The notes beneath the pieces were generated by a model that worked only from the letters and a program-made list of their open reading frames with translations, searched no databases and was not told the DNA's origin. This document shows, piece by piece, positions 1 through 6,828 of a stretch of DNA of 26,931 nt. Source of the stretch: JAJYSO01 sp964451785 (GTDB taxonomy: Bacteria > Bacteroidota > Bacteroidia > Flavobacteriales > Flavobacteriaceae); NCBI GenBank assembly GCA_964451785.1, contig CAYVJG010000038.1, forward strand, positions 1 to 26,931. The letters are read 5' to 3'. Within the stretch, counting starts at the first letter, position 1. Each line of letters begins with the position of its first letter. Both the position numbers and the translations under genes were made by a program.

Positions 1-1
1 C

Positions 2-265
2 CCCCTTGATAGAAATCTATCTCGGGGGATATTTTTATCTAGTCATTTATCAGTGGTAGTATTTAGGAGCAGTATCAAATTTTTTTATGCCTGGTTTTCG
101 TTAGAATGCTGTGATAAAGGAGACTTTCTAATCCGTGACATTGAGGGAGAATTAGGGCTTTCTGCGAATGGGTTAATTGAGGATTCAGTTGTAAAGGATT
201 ATTTTACAACTGCTTTAGATAAAAAGAATCGGGCAGCTGTGATTTCAAAAGAGGGAAATCAATAA
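2..265 (+). CDS. 3' end of an unidentified gene running in from the left edge
   Basis: This reading frame is open from base 2 to a TAA at 263-265, so it may be the C-terminal part of a protein that starts outside the window. The first possible internal start is a GTG at 53. The readable tail is mixed hydrophobic and charged, with the stretch CDKGDFLIRDIEGELGL near the middle and the end KKNRAAVISKEGNQ. I do not recognise the family. The frame starting at base 3 is also open, to a TAG at 57-59, so the true frame across the first 55 bases is uncertain, and a frameshift or a gene end in the other frame is possible. It is followed by a hairpin that could end transcription from both sides. Confidence 0.4.
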   Translation, partial: PLDRNLSRGIFLSSHLSVVVFRSSIKFFYAWFSLECCDKGDFLIRDIEGELGLSANGLIEDSVVKDYFTTALDKKNRAAVISKEGNQ

Positions 266-335
266 GAAAAAAATGCTTCTGCTTCACCTTGGAGCTTATT
301 ATTTTCGAAAACAAATTTCCGATACTCCTAAAAAT

Positions 336-367
336 AAAATGCTCCACCCTTTCGAATGAAGCATTTT
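336..367 (-). terminator. Terminator downstream of tRNA-Ser (possibly bidirectional)
   Basis: AAAATGCT (336-343) pairs with AGCATTTT (360-367) around a 16-base loop. It lies just past the 3' end of the minus-strand tRNA. On that strand the stem is followed by T-rich sequence. The plus-strand gene fragment ending at 265 could use the same hairpin. The stem is only 8 bp and AT-rich, so confidence is moderate. Confidence 0.5.
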
Positions 368-372
368 TTCAG

Positions 373-457
373 CGGAGAAAGAGGGATTCGAACCCCCGGT
401 ACCTTTCGGTACAACGGTTTTCAAGACCGCCGCATTCGACCACTCTGCCATTTCTCC
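373..457 (-). tRNA. tRNA-Ser (anticodon UGA)
   Basis: Read on the minus strand this 85-base segment folds as a class II tRNA. The 7-bp acceptor stem is GGAGAAA with TTTCTCC. The anticodon stem GCGGT/ACCGT closes the loop CTTGAAA, giving anticodon TGA. A long variable arm (GTACCGAAAGGTAC) and the T-arm GGGGGTTCGAATCCC follow. The long variable arm together with UGA identifies serine. The discriminator base is G and the CCA end is not encoded: the next bases read CTG, so CCA must be added after transcription. It lies on the same strand as holA-menA, 85 bases behind menA, and has its own promoter. Confidence 0.97.
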
Positions 458-487
458 TAAAGTGGTGCCTAGTATCCTAGACGGGTG

Positions 488-516
488 CAAATATAGTGTA
501 ATTTTTGAATCACAAA
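488..516 (-). promoter_or_regulatory. Bacteroidota-type promoter for tRNA-Ser
   Basis: On the minus strand TTTG (513-516) is followed after 17 bases by TATATTTG (488-495), which matches the TTTG / TAnnTTTG pattern of the Bacteroidota primary sigma factor. The predicted start of transcription is about 20-25 bases before the tRNA 5' end, which fits a short cleaved leader. Confidence 0.7.
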
Positions 517-542
517 AACTTTTTTCAAAAAAAAATCAGCCT

Positions 543-1442
543 TTATAAGAGCCCTGTGATAATATATAATAGGGCGAAGCCAACTGTGCTTAAAGCAACT
601 TTCTTTAACTCAGGATCTAAGGCTTTTAAGTCAGTGTTTTTAATAACGCGTATGCTGTGAAGAAATAAGGGAATAAAAGCGATAAGCGTAAGCCAATTTA
701 ATGAATTTTCATGTGTAATGTTATACCAGACCACGCCGATAAAGGCTCCGAAAATCAAAAAACAGTGGTATGCTTTAGCTTTTTGTACGCCTAGCTTTGC
801 AGCTAAGGTATGTTTGCCTGATTTAATATCGTTGTCGCGATCGCGCATGTTGTTGAGATTTAATACGGCGGCACTCAATAAACCAATGACTACACCTAGC
901 AACCAAGCTGATGCTTGTAAGTGTTTACTGAATAAAAAATAGCTTCCCACAACTCCTAGCAGTCCAAAAAATAAGAAAACAAAAAGATCTCCTAGACCTT
1001 GATAACCATAAGCTGATTTTCCTACTGTATATTTAATGGCCGCTACAATCGATAAAATACCCAATACAAAAAATACTAACGCATAGCCAATGTTGTTGGG
1101 AAATGAAATGCTTATCAAAGCAATTGCAATGACAAGGGTGATAAATCCAGTCCAAATCATGGCGCGCTTCATTTCCTTGTCAGTGACAATGCCACTTTGT
1201 AAAGCTCGTGTAGGGCCTATACGGTTGGCGTTGTCTGTGCCTTTTACGCCATCACCATAATCATTAGCAAAATTAGATAAGATTTGAAAGCCTATTGTTG
1301 TCAAAAGTGCTAAGCTGAAGATAAGTCCGTCAAAAACACCTTCACGTAAAGCTAATCCACCACCTACAATAATTCCTGCAATCGACAAAGGCAGAGTGCG
1401 TGGACGAGCTGCGGCAATCCAAGTTTTAAATTTTAAATTCAT
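543..1442 (-). CDS. menA: 1,4-dihydroxy-2-naphthoate polyprenyltransferase (MenA)
   Basis: This 299-residue multi-spanning membrane protein belongs to the UbiA prenyltransferase family and attaches the polyprenyl tail to 1,4-dihydroxy-2-naphthoate, the membrane step of menaquinone synthesis. The N-terminus KTWIAAARPRTLPLSIAG is typical of MenA. The first Mg-diphosphate motif is NDYGDGVKGTD (about residues 60-70), followed by the MenA-typical GPTRALQSG. The second aspartate motif is DRDNDIKSGKHTLA (about 201-214). Eight or so hydrophobic helices can be seen. Its ATG directly follows the holA stop codon (TAA then ATG with no gap on the minus strand), so the two are almost certainly co-transcribed. 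No strong terminator is visible behind it, only a T-run, before the tRNA promoter. Confidence 0.93.
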   Translation of the reverse strand: MNLKFKTWIAAARPRTLPLSIAGIIVGGGLALREGVFDGLIFSLALLTTIGFQILSNFANDYGDGVKGTDNANRIGPTRALQSGIVTDKEMKRAMIWTGFITLVIAIALISISFPNNIGYALVFFVLGILSIVAAIKYTVGKSAYGYQGLGDLFVFLFFGLLGVVGSYFLFSKHLQASAWLLGVVIGLLSAAVLNLNNMRDRDNDIKSGKHTLAAKLGVQKAKAYHCFLIFGAFIGVVWYNITHENSLNWLTLIAFIPLFLHSIRVIKNTDLKALDPELKKVALSTVGFALLYIITGLL

Positions 1443-2465
1443 TTATCGCATTATTTGGGCTAGCATTTCTTTTAATAAATCAGCTTGTGTAATTGATGAG
1501 CTAGCATTAACGCCCTTTGTTTTTAAATCTATTTCGCGTAAGACGCTGATGGCGTGACTACAATGTTTCATTGAATAAACGCGAGCCGCTTGCGCGTAAT
1601 CCTTTGTAAAATAAGGAGATACGCCTAAAGTTGACGCTACTGATTTGGGTGATTTGTCCTGTAAACCGTGATATTTAGAAACCTGACTAAAATAACGAAA
1701 TAGGAGCGGTAGAGTTGCTAAAATAGGATTGTCCTTAGGATTTTGAGCAAAATAATCTATGATTTGAAAGGCTTTTTTAAAATTGTTTTGGCCAAGTGCA
1801 TTTTGTAATTCAAAGTTGTTGAAATCTTTGCTGAAACCAATGTTTTCTTCAATGAGTTCAGGGGTAATCTTAGTGCCTTTTGGAATAATAATTTCGAGCT
1901 TAGCAAGTTCATTGTTGATTTTACTCAAATCGGTTCCCAAAAATTCAACGAGCATCTGTGAAGCTTTAGGGGTGATGCTGTAGCCACGTTCGCTTAAACT
2001 ATCGTTGATGAATTTAGGAATTTGATTTTCGTAGAGCCGTTTACTTTCAAGAATAACTGCATTTTTCTTGAGCGCTTTGTAATATGCTCTGTTTTTATAG
2101 GCATTTTTTTGTTTGAGGCATATCACGAGAATAGTAGATGGCTGCGGATGCTTAAAATAAGATTCAAACTCAGCTAATTTACTTGCTATATTTGACTTTC
2201 CTAAATCTTGAGCTTCTTTTAAAATGACTACTTGATGTTCGGCCATCATAGGAAAGCGTTTAGCGTTAGCTACAACCTGATCAACACTGACATCACGTCC
2301 ATAAAGTACACTTTGATTAAAACTCTTTTCGTCTTCGGTCAAGACTTGTTGAGCAATGCAATTGGTTACTAAGTCTATAAAATAAGGTTCTTCGCCAAAT
2401 AAAAAGTAAATCGGTTTAAACTTTCTAGCTTTGATGTCGGCTATAATTTTTAAGTGGTCGCTCAT
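1443..2465 (-). CDS. holA: DNA polymerase III delta subunit (HolA)
   Basis: This 340-residue protein is the clamp-loader delta subunit, which opens the beta sliding clamp during replication. The N-terminus carries the family hallmark PIYFLFGEEPYFIDLV (about residues 18-33), the degenerate P-loop region of HolA. The middle includes the conserved LTEDEKSFNQSVLYG and FPMMAEHQVVILKEAQ segments, the latter being the delta-type strand and helix of the AAA+ fold. The C-terminal half has the collar-domain helices, including FKKAFQIIDYFAQNPKDNPI. Length is normal for the family. It lies head to head with the HsdR_N-type gene across a 214-base gap and is directly coupled to menA. Confidence 0.92.
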   Translation of the reverse strand: MSDHLKIIADIKARKFKPIYFLFGEEPYFIDLVTNCIAQQVLTEDEKSFNQSVLYGRDVSVDQVVANAKRFPMMAEHQVVILKEAQDLGKSNIASKLAEFESYFKHPQPSTILVICLKQKNAYKNRAYYKALKKNAVILESKRLYENQIPKFINDSLSERGYSITPKASQMLVEFLGTDLSKINNELAKLEIIIPKGTKITPELIEENIGFSKDFNNFELQNALGQNNFKKAFQIIDYFAQNPKDNPILATLPLLFRYFSQVSKYHGLQDKSPKSVASTLGVSPYFTKDYAQAARVYSMKHCSHAISVLREIDLKTKGVNASSSITQADLLKEMLAQIMR

Positions 2466-2591
2466 CTGAAAGGGTTTTGAATAAAAGAGAGTGTCTTATT
2501 TATATTAAGGCTCAAAAAAAGATAGTAAACATCATTTTTTTTGTTGATTTAGAGTCGATTAAATCTCGACTGTAACTTAGCCATGCAGCGA

Positions 2592-2623
2592 CAAAAATAC
2601 TATTGTTTTGGCATATTAACTAA
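2592..2623 (-). promoter_or_regulatory. Candidate holA-menA promoter
   Basis: On the minus strand TATTTTTG (2592-2599) fits the TAnnTTTG -7 element, with TTAG (2620-2623) 20 bases upstream as a one-mismatch -33 element. It would give a leader of about 120 bases before holA, longer than other leaders in this window, so the call is tentative. In the same gap I see no convincing plus-strand promoter for the gene at 2680, only a TATTTTAG-like string about 20 bases before its ATG. Confidence 0.35.
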
Positions 2624-2679
2624 GGTAGAGCTGTTTTTTGCGCTGTTAATTTCATTATTTTAGCGCCTCAATTCATGCT

Positions 2680-3129
2680 ATGTTAACTAAATTAAACTTT
2701 CCTGATTATAACTTTCGTTTTCAAAAAAGACAAGATAAACCCTATATCTTTGCACAATTGCGTAGAAAATTTCTACAGTTGACCCCAGAAGAGTGGGTGC
2801 GGCAACATGTTATTGCGTTTTTAATGCAGCACAAGCAGTATCCACAATCTTTACTGAGCGCCGAAAAACAAATTAAAATAGGCGAAGTGATTAAGCGCTA
2901 TGATATTGTGGCTTATAACTCTGATGGAAGTATTAATTTAATTGTAGAGTGCAAGGCGCCAACTGTAAAGATAACACAAGATACTTTTGATCAAATTGCG
3001 CGCTATAACCTAAAGTTGAATGCGGATTATTTGATGGTGACTAATGGGATAAACCATTATTTTTGCCAGATGGATTATCAAATAGAGCAGTATCACTTCT
3101 TAAGAGATATCCCTAGCTATAACCGCTAA
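2680..3129 (+). CDS. Orphan PD-(D/E)XK protein, HsdR N-terminal domain type
   Basis: This 149-residue protein resembles the stand-alone N-terminal nuclease domain of type I restriction enzyme R subunits (HSDR_N_2 type). The core can be read as D75 in KRYDIVAYN, then the E90-x-K92 pair in IVECKAP, giving the D...ExK catalytic set on a beta hairpin. The downstream QIARYNLKLNADYLMVTNG matches the helix and strand that follow in HsdR. No helicase, HsdM or HsdS gene is nearby, so it is not part of a restriction system here. Such small proteins are a common neighbour of holA in Flavobacteria, and their role is not known to me. The ATG at 2680 is used because the ATG at 2675 is in another frame. It precedes a glycosyltransferase by 9 bases, suggesting co-transcription. 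Confidence 0.82.
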   Translation: MLTKLNFPDYNFRFQKRQDKPYIFAQLRRKFLQLTPEEWVRQHVIAFLMQHKQYPQSLLSAEKQIKIGEVIKRYDIVAYNSDGSINLIVECKAPTVKITQDTFDQIARYNLKLNADYLMVTNGINHYFCQMDYQIEQYHFLRDIPSYNR

Positions 3130-3138
3130 AATGTAGAT

Positions 3139-4140
3139 ATGAAAACAGCAGTTGTTATTTTAAATTGGAATGGGCGTCAACTTTTAGAAGAATTTTTGCC
3201 CTCTGTGGTTAACTATTCAAAAGAAGCTACTGTTTATGTGGCTGATAATGCGTCGACAGATGATTCTATAGCATTTCTAATTCAAAATTATCCCGAGGTT
3301 AAATTGATTAAAAATCAAGAAAACGGTGGGTATGCTAAAGGTTATAACGAAGCGTTAAAGCAGGTAGAAGAAGAACTTTTTATCCTGTTGAATAGCGATG
3401 TTGAAGTGACTGAAAATTGGTTAGTCCCACTGATTACGCACTTTAAAAATCATCCTGAAACAGGTATTGCTCAACCTAAATTATTGGCTTATAAAGCTAA
3501 AACAAGTTTTGAATATGCCGGTGCTGCAGGCGGATATATAGATGCTTTAGGTTATCCATTTTGTCGCGGTCGGGTGTTTGATACCATTGAGCAGGATCGT
3601 GGTCAATATGATGATGTTTGTGAAATACTGTGGGCTAGTGGCGCCTGTTTAGCAATCAGAAAACAGGTGTTTGAGCAGCTGGGAGGCTTGGATGAATTGT
3701 ATTTTGCTCATCAAGAAGAAATTGATTTGTGTTGGCGCGCTTATAATGCCGGTTTTAAGATTATGTATCTTTCTGAAAGCGTAGTTTATCACCTTGGAGG
3801 AGCGACTTTAAATGCCATGAATCCGCGTAAAACTTTTCTGAATTTCCGCAATTCTCTCTTTAATCTTCTCAAAAATGTGCCAGGACTAAAGGTTTATGGC
3901 ATTATATTTGTGAGACTAATTCTTGATGGTTTAGCCGGAATACAATTTTTGTGTACGGGTAAACCTCAACATATGTGGGCTATTATACGAGCCCATTTTA
4001 GCTTTTATGCGCACTTTAAAGCGATTTATGCTAAACGCCAAGCACAATCAAAAGTGTCTAAAAGATACTATAAAGTGCAAAGTGTGGTTTGGTCTTATTA
4101 CGCATTAAAACGTCGTATTTTTAACGAAATAATTAAATAA
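3139..4140 (+). CDS. GT2 family glycosyltransferase (WbbL/rhamnosyltransferase-like)
   Basis: This 333-residue inverting GT-A glycosyltransferase starts with the family strand VVILNWNG (5-12). It continues with the nucleotide-binding VADNASTD (34-41), NGGYAKGYN (62-70), and the metal-binding NSD (85-87) that serves as the DxD motif. The acceptor region has the WbbL-like WASGACLAIRK (165-175) and the acidic catalytic segment HQEEIDLCWR (191-200). The C-terminal 100 residues are basic and partly hydrophobic, as in membrane-associated members, but no clear multi-span domain is present. The sugar and acceptor cannot be told from sequence; a role in surface polysaccharide is inference. It follows the HsdR_N-like gene by 9 bases, and the next gene has its own promoter. 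Confidence 0.88.
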   Translation: MKTAVVILNWNGRQLLEEFLPSVVNYSKEATVYVADNASTDDSIAFLIQNYPEVKLIKNQENGGYAKGYNEALKQVEEELFILLNSDVEVTENWLVPLITHFKNHPETGIAQPKLLAYKAKTSFEYAGAAGGYIDALGYPFCRGRVFDTIEQDRGQYDDVCEILWASGACLAIRKQVFEQLGGLDELYFAHQEEIDLCWRAYNAGFKIMYLSESVVYHLGGATLNAMNPRKTFLNFRNSLFNLLKNVPGLKVYGIIFVRLILDGLAGIQFLCTGKPQHMWAIIRAHFSFYAHFKAIYAKRQAQSKVSKRYYKVQSVVWSYYALKRRIFNEIIK

Positions 4141-4211
4141 AAAGTAAATTTAATATTAGAATACTGAGAATTATATAGCGCTAAGTAAATACTGAAATTT
4201 ATGTTAAACAC

Positions 4212-4242
4212 TTAAGTGCAGTAAATAAGTTCTATATATTTG
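4212..4242 (+). promoter_or_regulatory. Promoter of the OmpA-like lipoprotein gene
   Basis: TATATTTG (4235-4242) is an exact TAnnTTTG -7 element, followed by C, about 30 bases before the ATG at 4272. The upstream element is weak (TTAAG at 4212-4216 with an 18-base spacer). Position and match make this a likely promoter. Confidence 0.6.
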
Positions 4243-4271
4243 CGTTCCTATTCTATAAAACTATTTTAAAC

Positions 4272-5195
4272 ATGAAAAAATTAGCCCTTTTGTCAATCGC
4301 AATGGTGACTTTGTTTACTTCTTGTGTGTCGCACAAAAAATTTGATGCGCTACAACAGAAAAAAGAAGATCTTGAAAGTCAAGTGTATAAATTAAGTGCT
4401 GCCCTTGATCAATGTGAAACCAAAACTGATGGTTTAGCTAGCCAAATTACAGTTCTTCAAAATACAAACTCTGCTTTGTTGAATGCTAACGGAAGTTTTG
4501 CTACAATTTCTAAAAAAGCAGCTGAAAACTTAGAACGTTCATTAGAAAGTATTAAAGAAAAAGATAATCAATTGAGATCTTTGCATGATGCAATGAACAA
4601 AAAAGACTCTGTAACTTTAGCCTTAGTGACTAGCTTAAAAGGAGCTTTGGGTAACTTCTACGATGATGATATTAAAATTGAAGTAGAAAAAGGAGTAGTT
4701 TTTGTTTCAATTTCTGATAAACTTTTGTTTAGAAGCGGAAGCTGGAAAGTGTCAAAAAGCGCGCGTGAAGTCTTAGCTAAAGTAGCTAAAGTTGTTAACG
4801 CTAAACCAGATATCGAATTTATGGTTGAAGGACATACTGATACTGATCCAATGCACACAGCTTGTATTGAAGATAACTGGGATTTAAGTGTGAAACGCGC
4901 TACTTCAATTGTACGTATTTTACAACACGAATACGGTGTAGATCCTGCTCGTATGACTGCAGCTGGTCGTAGCCAATACATCCCTGTAGCTTCTAACTCT
5001 ACTAGTGAAGGTAAAGCTAAAAACCGTAGAACTCGTATCGTAATCTTACCTAAACTTGATAAATTCTTCGGAATGATTGAAGAAGGTATGAAAGAAGCTA
5101 AAAAGAATAGCAATAACGTGTCTCCTGAAGAAATTGAACAAGTTCAAGAAGAATTGAGAGATGTTCAAGAAGCACCTGTTGACGGTCAAAACTAA
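4272..5195 (+). CDS. OmpA/MotB-domain lipoprotein with coiled coil
   Basis: This 307-residue protein probably anchors the outer membrane to peptidoglycan. Residues 1-18 form a lipoprotein signal (MKK, a hydrophobic stretch, lipobox LFTSC with Cys18). Residues about 22-115 are heptad-rich and charged, consistent with a long coiled coil. The OmpA C-terminal domain spans about 140-260. It includes LLFRSGSWKVS (151-161, the usual FxxGS start), EGHTDTDP (186-193), NWDLSVKRA (202-210, with the Asp and Arg positions that bind diaminopimelate in OmpA), and the terminal NRRTRI (251-256). The acidic, glutamine-rich tail of about 45 residues is low-complexity. It has its own promoter and is followed by a hairpin terminator, so it is probably a single-gene unit. 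Confidence 0.88.
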   Translation: MKKLALLSIAMVTLFTSCVSHKKFDALQQKKEDLESQVYKLSAALDQCETKTDGLASQITVLQNTNSALLNANGSFATISKKAAENLERSLESIKEKDNQLRSLHDAMNKKDSVTLALVTSLKGALGNFYDDDIKIEVEKGVVFVSISDKLLFRSGSWKVSKSAREVLAKVAKVVNAKPDIEFMVEGHTDTDPMHTACIEDNWDLSVKRATSIVRILQHEYGVDPARMTAAGRSQYIPVASNSTSEGKAKNRRTRIVILPKLDKFFGMIEEGMKEAKKNSNNVSPEEIEQVQEELRDVQEAPVDGQN

Positions 5196-5235
5196 TTTTC
5201 TAGTGCTTCGGCATTAAGATTGTTTACTAATTTTC

Positions 5236-5266
5236 AATCCCATCTTGATATTATCAGGTGGGATTG
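5236..5266 (+). terminator. Terminator of the OmpA-like gene
   Basis: CAATCCCA (about 5235-5242) pairs with TGGGATTG (5259-5266), and the inner TGATA/TATCA bases can extend the stem. It is followed by TTTATTTTT. It lies 40 bases after the lipoprotein stop codon and immediately before the glyS start. Confidence 0.75.
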
Positions 5267-5276
5267 TTTATTTTTG
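5245..5276 (+). promoter_or_regulatory. glyS promoter overlapping the preceding terminator
   Basis: TTG (5245-5247), a 21-base spacer, then TATTTTTG (5269-5276) matches the Bacteroidota promoter. The -33 element lies inside the terminator hairpin and the -7 element is made of its T-run. Transcription starting about 6-8 bases after the -7 element would begin at or next to the glyS ATG at 5284, which predicts a leaderless or nearly leaderless mRNA. Confidence 0.6.
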
Positions 5277-5283
5277 CGCTATT

Positions 5284-6828
5284 ATGGCAAAGAAACAAGA
5301 TACTTTTAAAACGGTTATAGCGCATGCTAAAGAATATGGCTATGTGTTTTCATCAAGTGAAATATACGACGGCTTAGGCGCTGTTTACGATTACGGTCCT
5401 AATGGAGTTGAACTCAAAAAAAACATCAAAGCATATTGGTGGAAAAGTATGGTGCAAATGCATCAGAATATTGTCGGTCTCGATGCCGGCATTTTAATGC
5501 ATCCTAAAACCTGGAAAGCCTCAGGTCATGTCGATGCATTTAATGATCCACTGATTGATAATAAAGATTCTAAAAAACGCTATCGCGCCGATGTTCTCAT
5601 TGAGGATTACGCTGAAAAACGTCGCGAAAAAGCACAAAAAGAAATCAATAAAGCTAAAAAACGTTTTGGCGAAGCTTTTGATGAAGCTCAATTTGTAGCG
5701 ACTAATCCGCGTGTAATTCGCTATCATAAAGAAGCTCAAGAAGCCGTTGAACGCATGGCTAATGCTCTTGAAGCAAACGACCTAAAAGCACTTAAAGATT
5801 TAATTGATGAGTTAGGTATTACTTGTCCTGAGAGTGGCTCTAAAAACTGGACGGAAGTTAAGCAGTTTAACTTGATGTTTGCTACAAAACTCGGTGCCTC
5901 AGCAGAAAGCGCTATGGATTTGTATTTGCGTCCTGAAACAGCTCAAGGTATTTTTGTGAACTTCCTAAACGTTCAAAAAACCAGCCGCATGAAAATTCCT
6001 TTCGGAATCGCGCAGATTGGTAAAGCCTTTAGAAATGAAATCGTCGCTCGTCAATTCATTTTCCGCCAACGTGAATTTGAACAAATGGAAATGCAGTATT
6101 TTGTGAAACCTGGCGAAGAAATGAAATGGTTTGACTACTGGAAAAATACACGCGAAGCTTGGCATAAATCTCTTGGATTTACTGAAGGGGATTACCGTTT
6201 TCATCCGCATGAAAAATTGGCACACTACGCTAATGCAGCTACGGATATTGAGTTTAACTTCCCTTTTGGTATCAAAGAATTGGAAGGAATTCATTCGCGT
6301 ACGGATTTTGACTTAAAAGCGCACGAAGAGCACTCAGGTAAAAAATTGCGCTTCTTTGATCCAGAAACCAAAGAAAGCTATGTGCCTTATGTTATCGAAA
6401 CCTCAATCGGTGTCGATCGTATGTTCCTAGCTGTGTTCTCAAAAGCTCTTCAAGAAGAAGATTTAGGAGATGGTAAAACCCGTACTGTGTTGAAGTTGCC
6501 GGCTATTTTGGCGCCTACAAAAATTGCGGTTCTTCCACTAGTTAAAAAAGATGGTTTACCTGATATCGCCCAAGAAATTGTAGAAGATTTGCAGTGGGAT
6601 TACACCGTAACTTATGACGATAAAGATGCTGTAGGGCGTCGTTACCGTCGTCAAGATGCTAATGGAACGCCATTCTGTATCACTGTTGATTACGAAACAA
6701 AAGACGATCAAAGTGTAACCGTTCGCTTTAGAGATTCAATGGAGCAACGTCGCATTAAGATTTCTGATTTAAAAGCTTTATTTGCTAAAGAATTAGATTT
6801 TAAATCTTGGTTGATGGGTAATAAATAA
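5284..6828 (+). CDS. glyS: Glycyl-tRNA synthetase (single-chain, homodimer type)
   Basis: This 514-residue class II aminoacyl-tRNA synthetase charges tRNA-Gly. The ATG at 5284 (MAKKQDTFKTVIAHAKEYG) is the start. An in-frame TTG at 5245 lies inside the upstream terminator hairpin and promoter and is rejected. Visible features are SSEIYDGLGAVYDYGPNG near the N-terminus (the glycine-recognition region), LRPETAQGIFVNF (about 215-227), class II motif 2 around FRNE (249-252), and motif 3 SIGVDRM (about 374-380). The last 100 residues form the anticodon-binding domain (ILAPTKIAVLPLVKK, then GRRYRRQDANGTPFCITVD). A charged helical insertion (about 100-175) is usual in bacterial members of this type. 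The 3' end overlaps the convergent anmK gene by 29 bases. The gene could be labelled glyQS or glyS. Confidence 0.95.
   Translation: MAKKQDTFKTVIAHAKEYGYVFSSSEIYDGLGAVYDYGPNGVELKKNIKAYWWKSMVQMHQNIVGLDAGILMHPKTWKASGHVDAFNDPLIDNKDSKKRYRADVLIEDYAEKRREKAQKEINKAKKRFGEAFDEAQFVATNPRVIRYHKEAQEAVERMANALEANDLKALKDLIDELGITCPESGSKNWTEVKQFNLMFATKLGASAESAMDLYLRPETAQGIFVNFLNVQKTSRMKIPFGIAQIGKAFRNEIVARQFIFRQREFEQMEMQYFVKPGEEMKWFDYWKNTREAWHKSLGFTEGDYRFHPHEKLAHYANAATDIEFNFPFGIKELEGIHSRTDFDLKAHEEHSGKKLRFFDPETKESYVPYVIETSIGVDRMFLAVFSKALQEEDLGDGKTRTVLKLPAILAPTKIAVLPLVKKDGLPDIAQEIVEDLQWDYTVTYDDKDAVGRRYRRQDANGTPFCITVDYETKDDQSVTVRFRDSMEQRRIKISDLKALFAKELDFKSWLMGNK

Noticed and set aside
289..490. Short open frames on both strands over the tRNA
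   Set aside because: They cover the tRNA-Ser and its terminator and have no protein-like features.
2680..3129. Type I restriction-modification system
   Set aside because: Only the small N-terminal nuclease domain is present; there is no helicase part, hsdM or hsdS nearby.
4141..4271. Possible terminator behind the GT2 gene
   Set aside because: I could not find a convincing hairpin with a T-run in these 131 bases; only the promoter of the next gene is supported.
4658..5113. Minus-strand open frame of 151 codons inside the OmpA-like gene
   Set aside because: Antisense to the conserved OmpA domain, with no family features; explained by codon bias of the real gene.
5245..5283. TTG start that would extend glycyl-tRNA synthetase by 13 residues
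   Set aside because: These bases form the terminator hairpin and promoter; the ATG at 5284 gives the normal N-terminus.
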